DNA of 64,000 bases from CAWEPK01 sp963835595. Lineage in GTDB: Bacteria > Desulfobacterota > Syntrophorhabdia > Syntrophorhabdales > WCHB1-27. The notes below the pieces were generated by a model. That model was not told where the DNA came from. It saw only the letters and a list, made by a program, of their open reading frames with translations, and searched no databases. Position 1 is the stretch's first letter; each line of letters starts with the position of its first letter. Location: assembly GCA_963835595.1 (NCBI GenBank), contig CAWIGL010000002.1:434001-498000 (forward strand), read 5' to 3'. Below, one piece after another: positions 35,597 through 43,876 of the stretch. The translations under genes and the position numbers were made by a program.

Positions 35597-35622
35597 ATAC
35601 CCTGCTGCTTGCAGCAGGGTAT
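35597..35622 (-). terminator. Terminator-like hairpin at the end of the ilv operon
   Basis: ATACCCTGCTGC and GCAGCAGGGTAT form a perfect 12-bp stem with a 2-base spacer, directly after the ilvC stop on the minus strand. A strong U-tract is absent, so it may stabilise the mRNA end as well as terminate. Confidence 0.6.
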
Positions 35623-36621
35623 TTATTCCTTTCTCCCGATCCAGCTCATCATCGAGCGCAGGCCCGCTCCGACCTTTTCGATCAGGTGCTCCTTGTCCCT
35701 TCTGACCAGCGCATTATAGACCGGCCTGCCGGCGGCGTTCTCCAGTATCCATTCCCTTGCGAACTCGCCCGACTGGATCTCTTCGAGTATCTTCTGCATC
35801 TCGAATCTGGTCTCTTCCGTGATGATCCGCCTGCCCCGCGTGATGTCGCCGTACTCGGCGGTATCGCTGATGGAGTAGCGCATATTGGCTATGCCGCCTT
35901 CGTAGATGAGATCGACGATCAGCTTAAGCTCGTGGCAGCACTCGAAATAGGCTATCTCAGGCTGGTAGCCGGCCCTGACAAGCGTATCGAAGCCTGCCCT
36001 TATCAGCTCCGTCACGCCGCCGCAGAGCACAACCTGCTCGCCGAAAAGGTCCGTCTCCGTCTCCTCCTGGAAGGTAGTCTCCAGCACGCCTGCCCTCGTG
36101 GCGCCTATGCCCTTTGCGTAAGCGAGGGCCTTTTTGCGCGCCTTTTTCGAGAAATCCTGGTAAACGGCGATGAGCGCCGGGACGCCTGCGCCCCTCTCGA
36201 ACTCGCGCCGGACGAGGTGGCCCGGCCCTTTCGGGGCGACCATGATGACGTCGATGTCCGGCGGCGGGACGATCTGGTTGAAGTGGATATTGAAGCCGTG
36301 GGAAAAAACGAGGGTCTTCCCCTTGGTAAGGTTCTTCCTGATCTGGTCCCTGTACAGGGACGCCTGCGCCTGGTCCGGGGCGAGGATCTGGACGATCTCC
36401 GCCTGGCGCGAAGCGGCGTCCGCAGTCATCGGCTTGAAGCCGTGGTCTTTGGCCAGCTTGAAGTTGGGCGTGCCCTCCAGCTCGGCCACGATCACGTCGA
36501 GACCGCTCTCCCGCAGGTTCTGCGCCTGTGCGTGCCCCTGGCTCCCGTACCCGATGATCGCTATCTTCTTGCCTTTCAGGGCACCGAGGTCCGCATCGTT
36601 ATCATAGTATACCTTCGCCAT
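35623..36621 (-). CDS. ilvC: Ketol-acid reductoisomerase (class I)
   Basis: Second common step of branched-chain amino acid synthesis, converting acetolactate to dihydroxyisovalerate. A 332-residue class I enzyme with GYGSQGHAQAQNLRESG, the Mg/substrate motifs APKGPGH, EETETDLFGEQ and ECCHELKLIVDL. The cofactor loop after the second beta strand reads VAELEGTPN; the Arg and Ser/Lys that usually hold the NADPH 2'-phosphate are missing, so NADH use is plausible. It overlaps ilvN by 20 bp and ends the operon. It carries no frameshift. Confidence 0.95.
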   Translation of the reverse strand: MAKVYYDNDADLGALKGKKIAIIGYGSQGHAQAQNLRESGLDVIVAELEGTPNFKLAKDHGFKPMTADAASRQAEIVQILAPDQAQASLYRDQIRKNLTKGKTLVFSHGFNIHFNQIVPPPDIDVIMVAPKGPGHLVRREFERGAGVPALIAVYQDFSKKARKKALAYAKGIGATRAGVLETTFQEETETDLFGEQVVLCGGVTELIRAGFDTLVRAGYQPEIAYFECCHELKLIVDLIYEGGIANMRYSISDTAEYGDITRGRRIITEETRFEMQKILEEIQSGEFAREWILENAAGRPVYNALVRRDKEHLIEKVGAGLRSMMSWIGRKE

Positions 36622-37138
36622 CGCTTCCTCCTTTCGATTGTCTCTCTCTTGACCTGGGCGGCTTCTCGCCCCTTATCATGGCAACGGAGCCGGTCCTTAC
36701 GAGCTCCTTTATGCCGAGGGGCCTTATAAGCGCGAGGAACGCCTTGATCTTCTCTTCGTTCCCCGTTATCTCGACGACATATGACCTGGGCGAGACATCC
36801 ACCACCCTGCCCCTGAATATCTCGATCATGCGAAGGACTTCTTCCCTCGTCCTCTCGTCCGCGTTGACCTTGACGAGCACCATCTCCCGCGACACGTACT
36901 CGGCGTCCTTGAAATCGGTCACCTTTATGACGTTGACCAGCTTGTTGAGCTGCTTGAGTATCTGTTCGAGGATCGCGTCGCTGCCCGTCGTGACGATGGT
37001 CATCGTCGAGGTATCCGGGTCCTGCGTCTCGCCTACGCAGAGGCTCTCGATGTTGAACCCCCTACCGCTGAACAGCCCCGCCACCCGTGCGAGCACACCG
37101 AATTCATTCTCAACGAGGACTGAGATGATATGTCTCAA
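36602..37138 (-). CDS. ilvN: Acetolactate synthase small (regulatory) subunit
   Basis: A 178-residue subunit that binds branched-chain amino acids, usually valine, and controls IlvB. The ACT domain begins ISVLVENEFGVLARVAGLFSG, and the ALS small-subunit domain follows (IKVTDF, GNEEKIKAFLALIRPLGI). The terminal 15 residues are charged. It lies 9 bp downstream of ilvB and overlaps ilvC. Confidence 0.94.
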   Translation of the reverse strand: MRHIISVLVENEFGVLARVAGLFSGRGFNIESLCVGETQDPDTSTMTIVTTGSDAILEQILKQLNKLVNVIKVTDFKDAEYVSREMVLVKVNADERTREEVLRMIEIFRGRVVDVSPRSYVVEITGNEEKIKAFLALIRPLGIKELVRTGSVAMIRGEKPPRSRERQSKGGSDGEGIL

Positions 37139-37147
37139 TGGTTCCCC

Positions 37148-38840
37148 CTATACGAGCAGCATGTCGCGCAGGGCAGCGCCGGAAGGGACGATGGGGTAGA
37201 CCCCCTCGTCCGGGCTGATGTGGACGTCGATGAGGGTGGGCTTGCCGTTGGCAAAGGCCTTTTTGAGCACCCTGTCCACCTCGTTCTCGTGCTCTATCTC
37301 GTACCCCGCCGCCCCGTACGCCTCGGCGAGCTTCACGAAATCGGGCATGCATTCGAGGGTGGAGATGGAGTATCGCTTCTCGTAGAAAAGCTCCTGCCAC
37401 TGCCGCACCATCCCCAGGCAGCCGTTGTTCAATATGACGACCTTTACGGGTAGGCCGAACTGGACGGCCGTGGCCAGCTCCTGGATGTTCATCTGGATGC
37501 TCCCGTCGCCCGCGATATCGACGACGAGCGCGTCGGGAAAGGCTGCCTGCGCCCCTATGCTCGCAGGGAACCCGTACCCCATCGTGCCGAGGCCGCCGGA
37601 GGTGAGGATCTGCCTTGGCTCGAGGAACTTGTAGAACTGGGCCGTCCACATCTGGTTCTGGCCGACCTCCGTTGCGATGATCGCCTTGCCCTTCGTCAGG
37701 TCGAATATCCGCTCTATGACGTACTGGGGCTTGAGCGTGCCGTTCCTCGCGTAGGTCAGGGGGAAGCTCGCCTTCCATTCATCCACCTGCTTGAGCCAGT
37801 CGGCTATATCGTGCCTGAAGCCGGCGAAGGTCGCTTTCTCCTCTTCGGCTATCTGTAGCATCCGCTTGAGCACGTTCTTCGCGTCGCCGACTATCGGTAT
37901 ATCGACCTTTATGTTCTTGCTGATCGAGGTGGGGTCTATATCGATGTGGATGATCTTCGCGTGCGGCGCGAACTCGTCGACCTTGCCCGTCGCCCTGTCG
38001 TCGAACCGTGCGCCCACCGCTATGATGACATCGGAGTCGGTGATCGCCATATTCGCCGTGTATGTGCCGTGCATGCCGAGCATACCAAGGAACTGGGGGT
38101 GGTTGCCCGGGAAGCCGCCGAGGCCCATCAGCGTGCTCGTGACGGGAATGGAAAGCCGCTCGGCGAGCGTAGTCAGCTCCTTCGACGCATTCGACGTAAT
38201 GATGCCGCCGCCCGTGATAGAGCACCGGCTTCCTGGCGGAGGCGATCAGCTTCATCGCCCTCTTGATCTGGCCCGGATGGCCCGTGTAGTTCGGCTGGTA
38301 GCCCCTGACGAAGACCTTCTCGGGATACCTGAAATCGGTCAACGCCGCAGAGACATCTTTCGGTATATCGACGAGCACGGGTCCCGGCCTGCCGGAGCGG
38401 GCGATATAGAAGGCCTCCTTTATGATGCGCGTCATCTCGGTCACGTCCCTGACGAGGTAGTTGTGCTTCGTGCAGGGCCTCGTGATGCCGATGATGTCGG
38501 CCTCCTGGAAGGCGTCGTTGCCGATGAGGGCGGTGTTTACCTGGCCGGAGAAGATGACCACGGGCACCGAATCCATATAGGCGGTCGCGATGCCCGTCAC
38601 GGTGTTCGTTGCGCCCGGGCCGGAGGTGACCAGCGCGACGCCGACGCGCGCGGACGCGCGGGCGTAGCCGTCGGCCGCGTGGACTGCGGCCTGCTCGTGG
38701 CGGACCAGGACTTGCCTGATGCCGCAGCCGTACAGGGCGTCCGTTATATTGAGGACGGCGCCGCCGGGGTAGCAGAAGATGGTATCGACCCCTTCCATTT
38801 TGAGTGATTCGACGAATATCTGCCCGCCGCTTTTCTTCAT
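37148..38840 (-). CDS. ilvB: Acetolactate synthase large subunit, one frameshift
   Basis: TPP- and FAD-dependent enzyme condensing two pyruvates to acetolactate. The first frame has FCYPGGAVLNI, the catalytic Glu in RHEQAAVHAADGYARA and TSGPGATN. The second has GEVGQNQMW-type and GDGSIQMN...NNGCLGMVRQW, the TPP-binding motif. The frames should join at KPVLYHG: one extra G in the GGGCGGCGG run near 38205-38210 diverts the frame, and deleting it gives HGGGIITSNA. The corrected length is about 563 residues. It starts with an ATGA overlap after the DUF465 gene. Confidence 0.93.
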
Positions 38841-39041
38841 GCCGTTCCCTGACCCTTGTCCCTCAGGCCTTCCATGAGGTCTTTATAATAGAGCTTTTTC
38901 TTCTTCAGCACCCTCACTTCGAGTCTCTTCTTCCTCCGATAGGAACGATTTGCGCAGGAGCATCTGGAGCCTTCTGTCGAGCGACGTGTGGGCGTCCTTG
39001 GCTTCTTGGTAAAGCTCTTCCTTGCTCTTGCTTTTCTCCAT
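38837..39041 (-). CDS. DUF465 (YdcH-like) small coiled-coil protein, one frameshift
   Basis: A 67-residue small protein upstream of ilvB. The first frame reads LYQEAKDAHTSLDRRLQ and LLRKSFLSEEEE; after one base is dropped near 38936-38942 the minus strand continues LEVRVLKKKKLYYKDLMEGL and stops. Together this is the DUF465 pattern: helix, short turn, then a Lys-rich helix ending in KDLME/KDRME. Its stop overlaps the ilvB start (ATGA), suggesting co-expression. Function unknown for the family. A -35/-10 pair (39087-39082 and 39064-39059) may serve it. Confidence 0.7.
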
Positions 39042-39058
39042 GAGAGTGTTGGCTATAA

Positions 39059-39087
39059 AATGTATAGAATATGGCCCAAAAAGTCAA
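39059..39087 (-). promoter_or_regulatory. Possible promoter of the DUF465-ilvBNC operon
   Basis: On the minus strand TTGACT (39087-39082), 17 bases and TACATT (39064-39059) precede the DUF465 gene. The predicted leader is only about ten bases. The insertion sequence begins 15 bp upstream of the -35, so the promoter is intact but its upstream context has been replaced. Confidence 0.4.
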
Positions 39088-39101
39088 GGTTCGGAAGGCC
39101 G

Positions 39102-40383
39102 GGCAATGTATCATATCTTGTGTCAGGACGATAAGACGGGGTACGCTTCCAGATAGATCGACCAAATCTATTAGAGGAAGGAGGTACCCCGATGAAAGCG
39201 GTTGTCATCAACAGTGTAGCACGGGCGATGGAGGTGGTAAAGGAGATGAACGCCTCTTCAACTGAATGGTCCGACGAGTGCCGGGCGGCAGGCCGAAACG
39301 CCATTGCCGGCTTCTTGAGGGACCGGATGAAAGAATCGATCTCGGACTATCTGGCGCGGCTGCCGGACAAAACCTCGGATCGGAAGAACGGAAGTTATCT
39401 GCGCCATCTTCTCACCGAGCTTGGAGACATTGTCCTTTCAGTCCCCCGGACAAGAAGGTATATCCCCCTTGAGATTCTCAAAGCCTATGCCCGAAGGTGC
39501 GCCCAGGTAGACGGGCTCATCCTGGCCTGCTTCCTTTTAGGGCTCTCTACCAGGAAGGCAGGGGAGGCCCTTTTGACCATCCTTGGAGAGAAGGTGTCTC
39601 CTTCCACCGTAAGCCGGGTGGCGGCGACATTGGATGCGGCGGTTGCCGCCTTCCATAGTAGGAGGCTCTCCAACGTTTATCGCGCCCTTGTTTTCGACGG
39701 GATTATTCTTTCAAGGAAGACGGGCATGGGGCCATTGAGGAGACCTGTCATTGTAGCATTGGGCATACGCGGAGACGGCAGGAAAGAAGTGATCGACTTC
39801 AGGCTCGCCTCTTCTGAAAGCGGGGCCGAGTGGGACAGGTTCCTGAAAGACCTCTGCGAGAGGGGCCTGACCGGAGAAGGAGTTGAAGTCATTTCGGTTG
39901 ATGGGGGAAAGGGACTCCTTTCAGTTCTTCCCGATCATTACCCCGCTGTCCCCGTACAGCTGTGCTGGGCGCACAAGATGAGGAATATACTGGAAAAGGT
40001 GAGGAAGAGAGACCATGAGGCAGTGCGAGAGGGCTTGCGGAAGATCTATAGGGCGCGCCATGCTATGCTTGCCAGACAGCACGCCGGAAGATGGAAGAGG
40101 AAATGGGAGGAGCAATACCCCCAGGCGGTAAAATGCCTCTTTGCCGACATTGACGAACTCTTCACCTGCTTCCAGTTCGAGGACCCCGCCTTCCGGAAAA
40201 GCGTCAGGACCACCAACCACATTGAACGACGATTCAAGGAGGTGCGGAGGAGGACGCGTCCAATGGGGGCGTTCAGCAACAAGACAAGCGTGGACAGGAT
40301 ACTCTATGCAGTCTTCATGTACGAGAACAAGGCAGAGGAAGTCTATCCCGTCTTCCTGCTGACACAAAAGTCTTGACATTGCC
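39102..40383 (+). mobile_element. IS256-family insertion sequence with 8-bp target duplication
   Basis: A complete 1282-bp element. The terminal inverted repeats start GGCAATGT and, after a diverged middle, share TTGTGTC (left 39102-39124, right 40361-40383). An 8-bp direct repeat GAAGGCCG lies immediately outside both ends (39094-39101 and 40384-40391), typical of IS256-type transposition. It carries one intact transposase. The pre-insertion sequence can be rebuilt by removing the element and one repeat copy. Confidence 0.93.
39192..40376 (+). CDS. IS256-family transposase (DDE type)
   Basis: A 394-residue mutator-type transposase. Catalytic Asp residues fall in ALVFDGIIL and EVISVDGGKGL, and the C-terminal Glu in TTNHIERRFKEVRRRTRPMG, the classic IS256 signature. 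CWAHKMRNILEKV is the conserved C/H segment between them. AGGAGGTACCCCG precedes the ATG. The reading frame is intact and the ends and target duplication are preserved, so the copy may be recently active. Confidence 0.95.
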   Translation: MKAVVINSVARAMEVVKEMNASSTEWSDECRAAGRNAIAGFLRDRMKESISDYLARLPDKTSDRKNGSYLRHLLTELGDIVLSVPRTRRYIPLEILKAYARRCAQVDGLILACFLLGLSTRKAGEALLTILGEKVSPSTVSRVAATLDAAVAAFHSRRLSNVYRALVFDGIILSRKTGMGPLRRPVIVALGIRGDGRKEVIDFRLASSESGAEWDRFLKDLCERGLTGEGVEVISVDGGKGLLSVLPDHYPAVPVQLCWAHKMRNILEKVRKRDHEAVREGLRKIYRARHAMLARQHAGRWKRKWEEQYPQAVKCLFADIDELFTCFQFEDPAFRKSVRTTNHIERRFKEVRRRTRPMGAFSNKTSVDRILYAVFMYENKAEEVYPVFLLTQKS

Positions 40384-40464
40384 GAAGGCCGGGTTAATTA
40401 TAAGAACGGGCGTGACCGGGCGCTGCCCGTCGGGGACCGGCGGGCCTTCCTAGCGGAAAATGAG

Positions 40465-40493
40465 TTGACACGGCCATCGCAACGCTGTAGCTT
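40465..40493 (+). promoter_or_regulatory. Possible dodecin promoter
   Basis: A perfect TTGACA (40465-40470) is followed after 17 bp by a weak -10 TAGCTT, 40 bp before the dodecin start. Confidence 0.4.
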
Positions 40494-40530
40494 TTAAAGA
40501 CTGCGAACGACAGCCAGGGAGGAGCATTGT

Positions 40531-40740
40531 ATGGACGGAAAGGTAGCAAGGATCACGGAGGTCGTCGCCGGCTCGGCCAAAAGCTTCGATGATGCGGTGA
40601 TGGTCGGGTTCAAGAGGGCCTCGAAGACGCTGAGGGGCATATCGGGCATCAAGGTGAAGGACTGGCGGGCAAAGGTGGAAGACGGTAAGATCATCGAATA
40701 CAGGGTCACCCTGGAAGTGGTCTTTATACTGGAGAGCTGA
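40531..40740 (+). CDS. Dodecin family protein
   Basis: A 69-residue dodecamer-forming protein that stores flavins in bacteria. The ATG follows AGGGAGGAG. VVAGSAKSFDDAVMVGFKRASKTLRGI, GIKVKDWRAKVEDG and YRVTLEVVFIL show the beta-alpha-beta-beta fold with the flavin-stacking Trp in KDW. It converges with a glycosyltransferase gene and overlaps it by 17 bp. Confidence 0.93.
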   Translation: MDGKVARITEVVAGSAKSFDDAVMVGFKRASKTLRGISGIKVKDWRAKVEDGKIIEYRVTLEVVFILES

Positions 40741-41668
40741 CGCGCAAGCCCGCGTCGGCCGGGCGCCCTTTCAGGAGCCAGAGGAGAAGGTGCGCATAAT
40801 AGCCGTACCTTCTCCTGACCGACTTTCCAAAAAGCACAAAAGGCAGTACCGTGGCAGGCAGGAGGAACATGAGGGCCTTGCACAGCCGCACGATGGCGAA
40901 GGCGACGCAGTAGGGCCTTGAGTGGTATTTCCCGATGAAGGCGTGAAGGGAGATGGCGTATTCCATCCTTCCGGCGACCCACGACTGCGACACCGTCTTG
41001 CCCTGAAGATGGACGAGCCTCGACGCAGGGAGGAAGACCACCCGGAAGCCCTCCCGTGATGCGCGCAGGCAAAGGTCCGTCTCTTCAAGAAAGAAGAAAA
41101 ACCTTTCGTCGAAGCCGCCTGTGACATCGAAGACCCGCCGCCTCACCATCAATGCCGCGCCTATGAGGGACTCGACGTCCGACGGCCCGGCCAGCCCTTT
41201 GCCCTTCGTCCTGAACCTCGGCCAGAAGAGCGCGAGGATCTGGGCGGGCAGGATCTCGAAGGCGAGGCTGGGTATCGGGGCGAAGGAGCGCTGGGGCCTG
41301 CCATCCTCATAGACGAGCTGGGGCGCGGCGATGCCGATCGACGCATCCTGCCGCATGAGGTCGAGGAGCTTCACGGTCTCGCCCGCGATCAGGCGCGTGT
41401 CAGAGTTGAGGAACAGGACGATCTCGCCGGAGGAGCGCCGGAAGCCCTCGTTCGCGGCCGCGGCGAATCCGCTGTTCTCCGGGTTCCTGACATAAACAAC
41501 CTGTGGGAACTCGGCGGCCAACATCGCATCCGTCCCGTCTATTGAGCCGTTATCGACGACCATCACTTCCTGAAGCGCGGGCGCAAGCGTCCCGTCCGCC
41601 TCGATGGAGCCAAGCAGGCTGCGCACCAACTCCCGTGTGTTCCTCGTTATGATGACGACCGAAAGCAC
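40724..41668 (-). CDS. Family 2 glycosyltransferase
   Basis: A 314-residue GT2 protein resembling rhamnosyltransferase-like enzymes. SVVIITRNTRELVRSLL, VVDNGSIDGTD and the metal-binding DTR in FLNSDTRLIAGE define the GT-A domain; FFFFLEETDLCLRA holds the ExxDL motif. The C-terminal 50 residues include hydrophobic segments that may associate with the membrane. Isolated gene. Acceptor and sugar are unknown; surface polysaccharide assembly is likely. Confidence 0.87.
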   Translation of the reverse strand: MLSVVIITRNTRELVRSLLGSIEADGTLAPALQEVMVVDNGSIDGTDAMLAAEFPQVVYVRNPENSGFAAAANEGFRRSSGEIVLFLNSDTRLIAGETVKLLDLMRQDASIGIAAPQLVYEDGRPQRSFAPIPSLAFEILPAQILALFWPRFRTKGKGLAGPSDVESLIGAALMVRRRVFDVTGGFDERFFFFLEETDLCLRASREGFRVVFLPASRLVHLQGKTVSQSWVAGRMEYAISLHAFIGKYHSRPYCVAFAIVRLCKALMFLLPATVLPFVLFGKSVRRRYGYYAHLLLWLLKGRPADAGLRVSSPV

Positions 41669-41779
41669 GGATATATCCTACCGCACGGACGGAACCCGGT
41701 GCAAGGGTGGGAGGCGGCGGCAAGAGCGGGCTGTACTAAGTCAACAATTGGGATATTAGTCGATTTTGTCTTAGGGGAC

Positions 41780-41943
41780 GGGGGGATATGCCGGGCAAAA
41801 GGCGGCAAGTATGAGGATGCAGAGGCGGTGGCGCGCGAGGCTTGGGACGCGGAGGCGTACTTTTTGGTACGTCGGAGCGTCACGAGCCGAAGCGCAACGC
41901 CGCATATGCGCCTCAGACGCAGCCGCCAACTATTACTACTTCT
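41780..41943. repeat. Intergenic foldback element C (related layout to element A)
   Basis: Between the glycosyltransferase and thioesterase genes. GGCGGC and GCCGCC-type ends enclose GCGTACTTTTTGGTACGT, a TAC/GTA core hairpin, and words such as GGAGGCG and AACGCCG that echo element A at 26.2 kb. The 267-bp gap contains no gene that I can support. Confidence 0.45.
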
Positions 41944-42331
41944 TTAGCGACGCCAAGGCTTGGCAAACCGCCACCAAGCCTTCCTGGTCTTCCACCGTCA
42001 CCCGATAGGTCGCTGTCTTCCTGCCCCTGTTCACCTCCACCGATTCCGCGCGGAGCAGGCCTTTTTTGGCGGGCTTTATATAGTTCACGTTCATGTTAAG
42101 GGCGACGGCCGTCATGCCGTAGCTGTTCGACGAGACCTCGAAGGCCTCCCCGATCAACGAGAATACCGCCCCGTCGTGCGCGCCGCCGTGCATATTGTCC
42201 ATCCCGTCCCCGTACGCCATCTCGCAGACGGCGTGACCGTCGCCGACCTCGACGAGCCTTATGCCCATCAGCCTGGCGAAAGACTCCCCCGAAACGGCCT
42301 TCGTTAACGCCTGCTTCCTCGCCTCTTCCAT
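41936..42331 (-). CDS. PaaI-type hotdog thioesterase
   Basis: A 131-residue single hotdog domain. NMHGGAHDGAVFSLIGEAFEVSSNS is the PaaI/YbgC-like active-site helix with HGG and the acidic residue, and MNVNYIKPAKKGLLRAESVEVNRGRKTATYRV is the conserved strand region. PaaI family members hydrolyse (hydroxy)phenylacetyl-CoA or other aryl-CoA thioesters. That would suit the aryl-acid array starting at 43.9 kb, though the link is only proximity. Confidence 0.87.
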   Translation of the reverse strand: MEEARKQALTKAVSGESFARLMGIRLVEVGDGHAVCEMAYGDGMDNMHGGAHDGAVFSLIGEAFEVSSNSYGMTAVALNMNVNYIKPAKKGLLRAESVEVNRGRKTATYRVTVEDQEGLVAVCQALASLKK

Positions 42332-42362
42332 TTTCGGACCCCCCGTATATAAGGATAATATT

Positions 42363-43754
42363 TCAGCGCCTCCTGGCCGGCGCGAGGGACGCGAAGATGC
42401 CGCATCCGCAGAGAATAGCGAACATCACGAAGATAATCCTGACGCTCTTAAGAAAGGCATGATAGCGCTCCGGCGTTATCTGGACCTGGCCGACGTAGAG
42501 GGAAAAGATGAGCATGGCGATGCCGATGCTGAAAGAGTTCCCCAAAAGCCGCATCGTGGAGGAGACGCCGGAGGCGACGCCGTACAGCCGCTTGTCAACC
42601 GAGCTCATGATGGCGTTCGTGTTGGGCGACGAGAAAAGGGCAAAGCCGAGGCCGTGGAGGGCCAGCGTGCCGATGACCAGCCAGAGCGGCGTATGTTCGG
42701 CCACGAATGCGAAGAATATCAACCCGACCACGGTGCAGGACATGCCGACGGAGGCTACTTTCCGCGGGTCGATCCTGTCGGAGAGCCTGCCTGCATACGG
42801 GGAGAACATGGCCTGCACGACGGGCTGCGCGATAAGGATCATGCCCGCAGTCCTGGGGCTCAGGTGTTTCGTATACTGGAGGTACAGGCTTATGAGGAAG
42901 CCGATTGCATAAGTGGCCCCGTAGTTGATGAAGGCGGCCAGGTTCGACAGCGCGAAGACGCGGTTGTGCCGCAGGACCTTCCACTCGAGCATGGGGAAGT
43001 CGAGGCGCTTCTCCCACTTGAGGAAAACGGCAAGGCCGGCGATGCCGATGGCGAGGGAGAGCAAACCAGCCCCGGACGGGAGCAGGCGGAAGCCGTACAG
43101 GGCGACGCCTAGGGAGATGCAGTAGAGGCCGGCGCCGACGAAATCGAAGCGCTCTTCCCCGGCCTCGGCCCATTCCCCTTTCAACCTGGCCAACACCCAC
43201 GCCGTAATGGAGACGCCCGCGAAGCCTGCCGTGTAGAACATGCTCCTCCACCCCCACTGCTGAGTGAGGAAGCCGCCGACCGGCGGTCCCACGGCTAGCC
43301 CGCAGTAAACGGATGCAAGCGTCAGGCCGAGGACCCTCCCCCGTTCGGCTGCGCCGAAAACGGACATGAGGATGGCGATGCCGTTGCCGTAAATCATGGC
43401 GCTTCCCAGCCCCTGGAGGCACCTCGCAGCGATGAGCATCCGTCCGGAGGTCGAGACTGCGCAGACGAGGGTCGAGACCGAGAAGAATATCATCCCCCCC
43501 AGAAAGACCTTCTTCCGGCCCCATATATCGGCCATCTTGCCGAAAGGCAGGATGAATATCGCGCCGGGAACGACGTACGCCATCGCGACGAGCGTCATGG
43601 CCACCGCGTCCATGCGGAGGTCGGCGGCGATGGCAGGCAGCCCGATGTTCGTTAACGACACCATGAAGGGCGAAAGGAAGGATGAGGCAAGGGCGGCAAC
43701 GAGCGCCGCCTTCCTGGTCGTTTCGTCGAGCCGGGCGCCGGCGCCCGCGTTCAT
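42363..43754 (-). CDS. MFS transporter (drug/H+ antiporter type)
   Basis: About 463 residues and 12-14 membrane segments. The ATG at 43754 is chosen (MNAGAGARLDETTRK) over the upstream frame. The loop 2-3 motif GKMADIWGRKKVFLGG and the motif C-like LGLTLASVYCGLAVGPPVGGFL mark the DHA branch. It probably exports drugs or metabolites by proton exchange. Isolated; the substrate is unknown. Confidence 0.86.
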   Translation of the reverse strand: MNAGAGARLDETTRKAALVAALASSFLSPFMVSLTNIGLPAIAADLRMDAVAMTLVAMAYVVPGAIFILPFGKMADIWGRKKVFLGGMIFFSVSTLVCAVSTSGRMLIAARCLQGLGSAMIYGNGIAILMSVFGAAERGRVLGLTLASVYCGLAVGPPVGGFLTQQWGWRSMFYTAGFAGVSITAWVLARLKGEWAEAGEERFDFVGAGLYCISLGVALYGFRLLPSGAGLLSLAIGIAGLAVFLKWEKRLDFPMLEWKVLRHNRVFALSNLAAFINYGATYAIGFLISLYLQYTKHLSPRTAGMILIAQPVVQAMFSPYAGRLSDRIDPRKVASVGMSCTVVGLIFFAFVAEHTPLWLVIGTLALHGLGFALFSSPNTNAIMSSVDKRLYGVASGVSSTMRLLGNSFSIGIAMLIFSLYVGQVQITPERYHAFLKSVRIIFVMFAILCGCGIFASLAPARRR

Positions 43755-43876
43755 CGCAGATTCCCGGGAAGCATGTCCGTTCAGTTTATCACAACCTGGG
43801 GCAGGGTCAAGTAATGCATACAACTTTTGAAGGCTTTCAGGCAGCGCGCCCGGCGCTCTTCAAAAAGGGCGCACCC

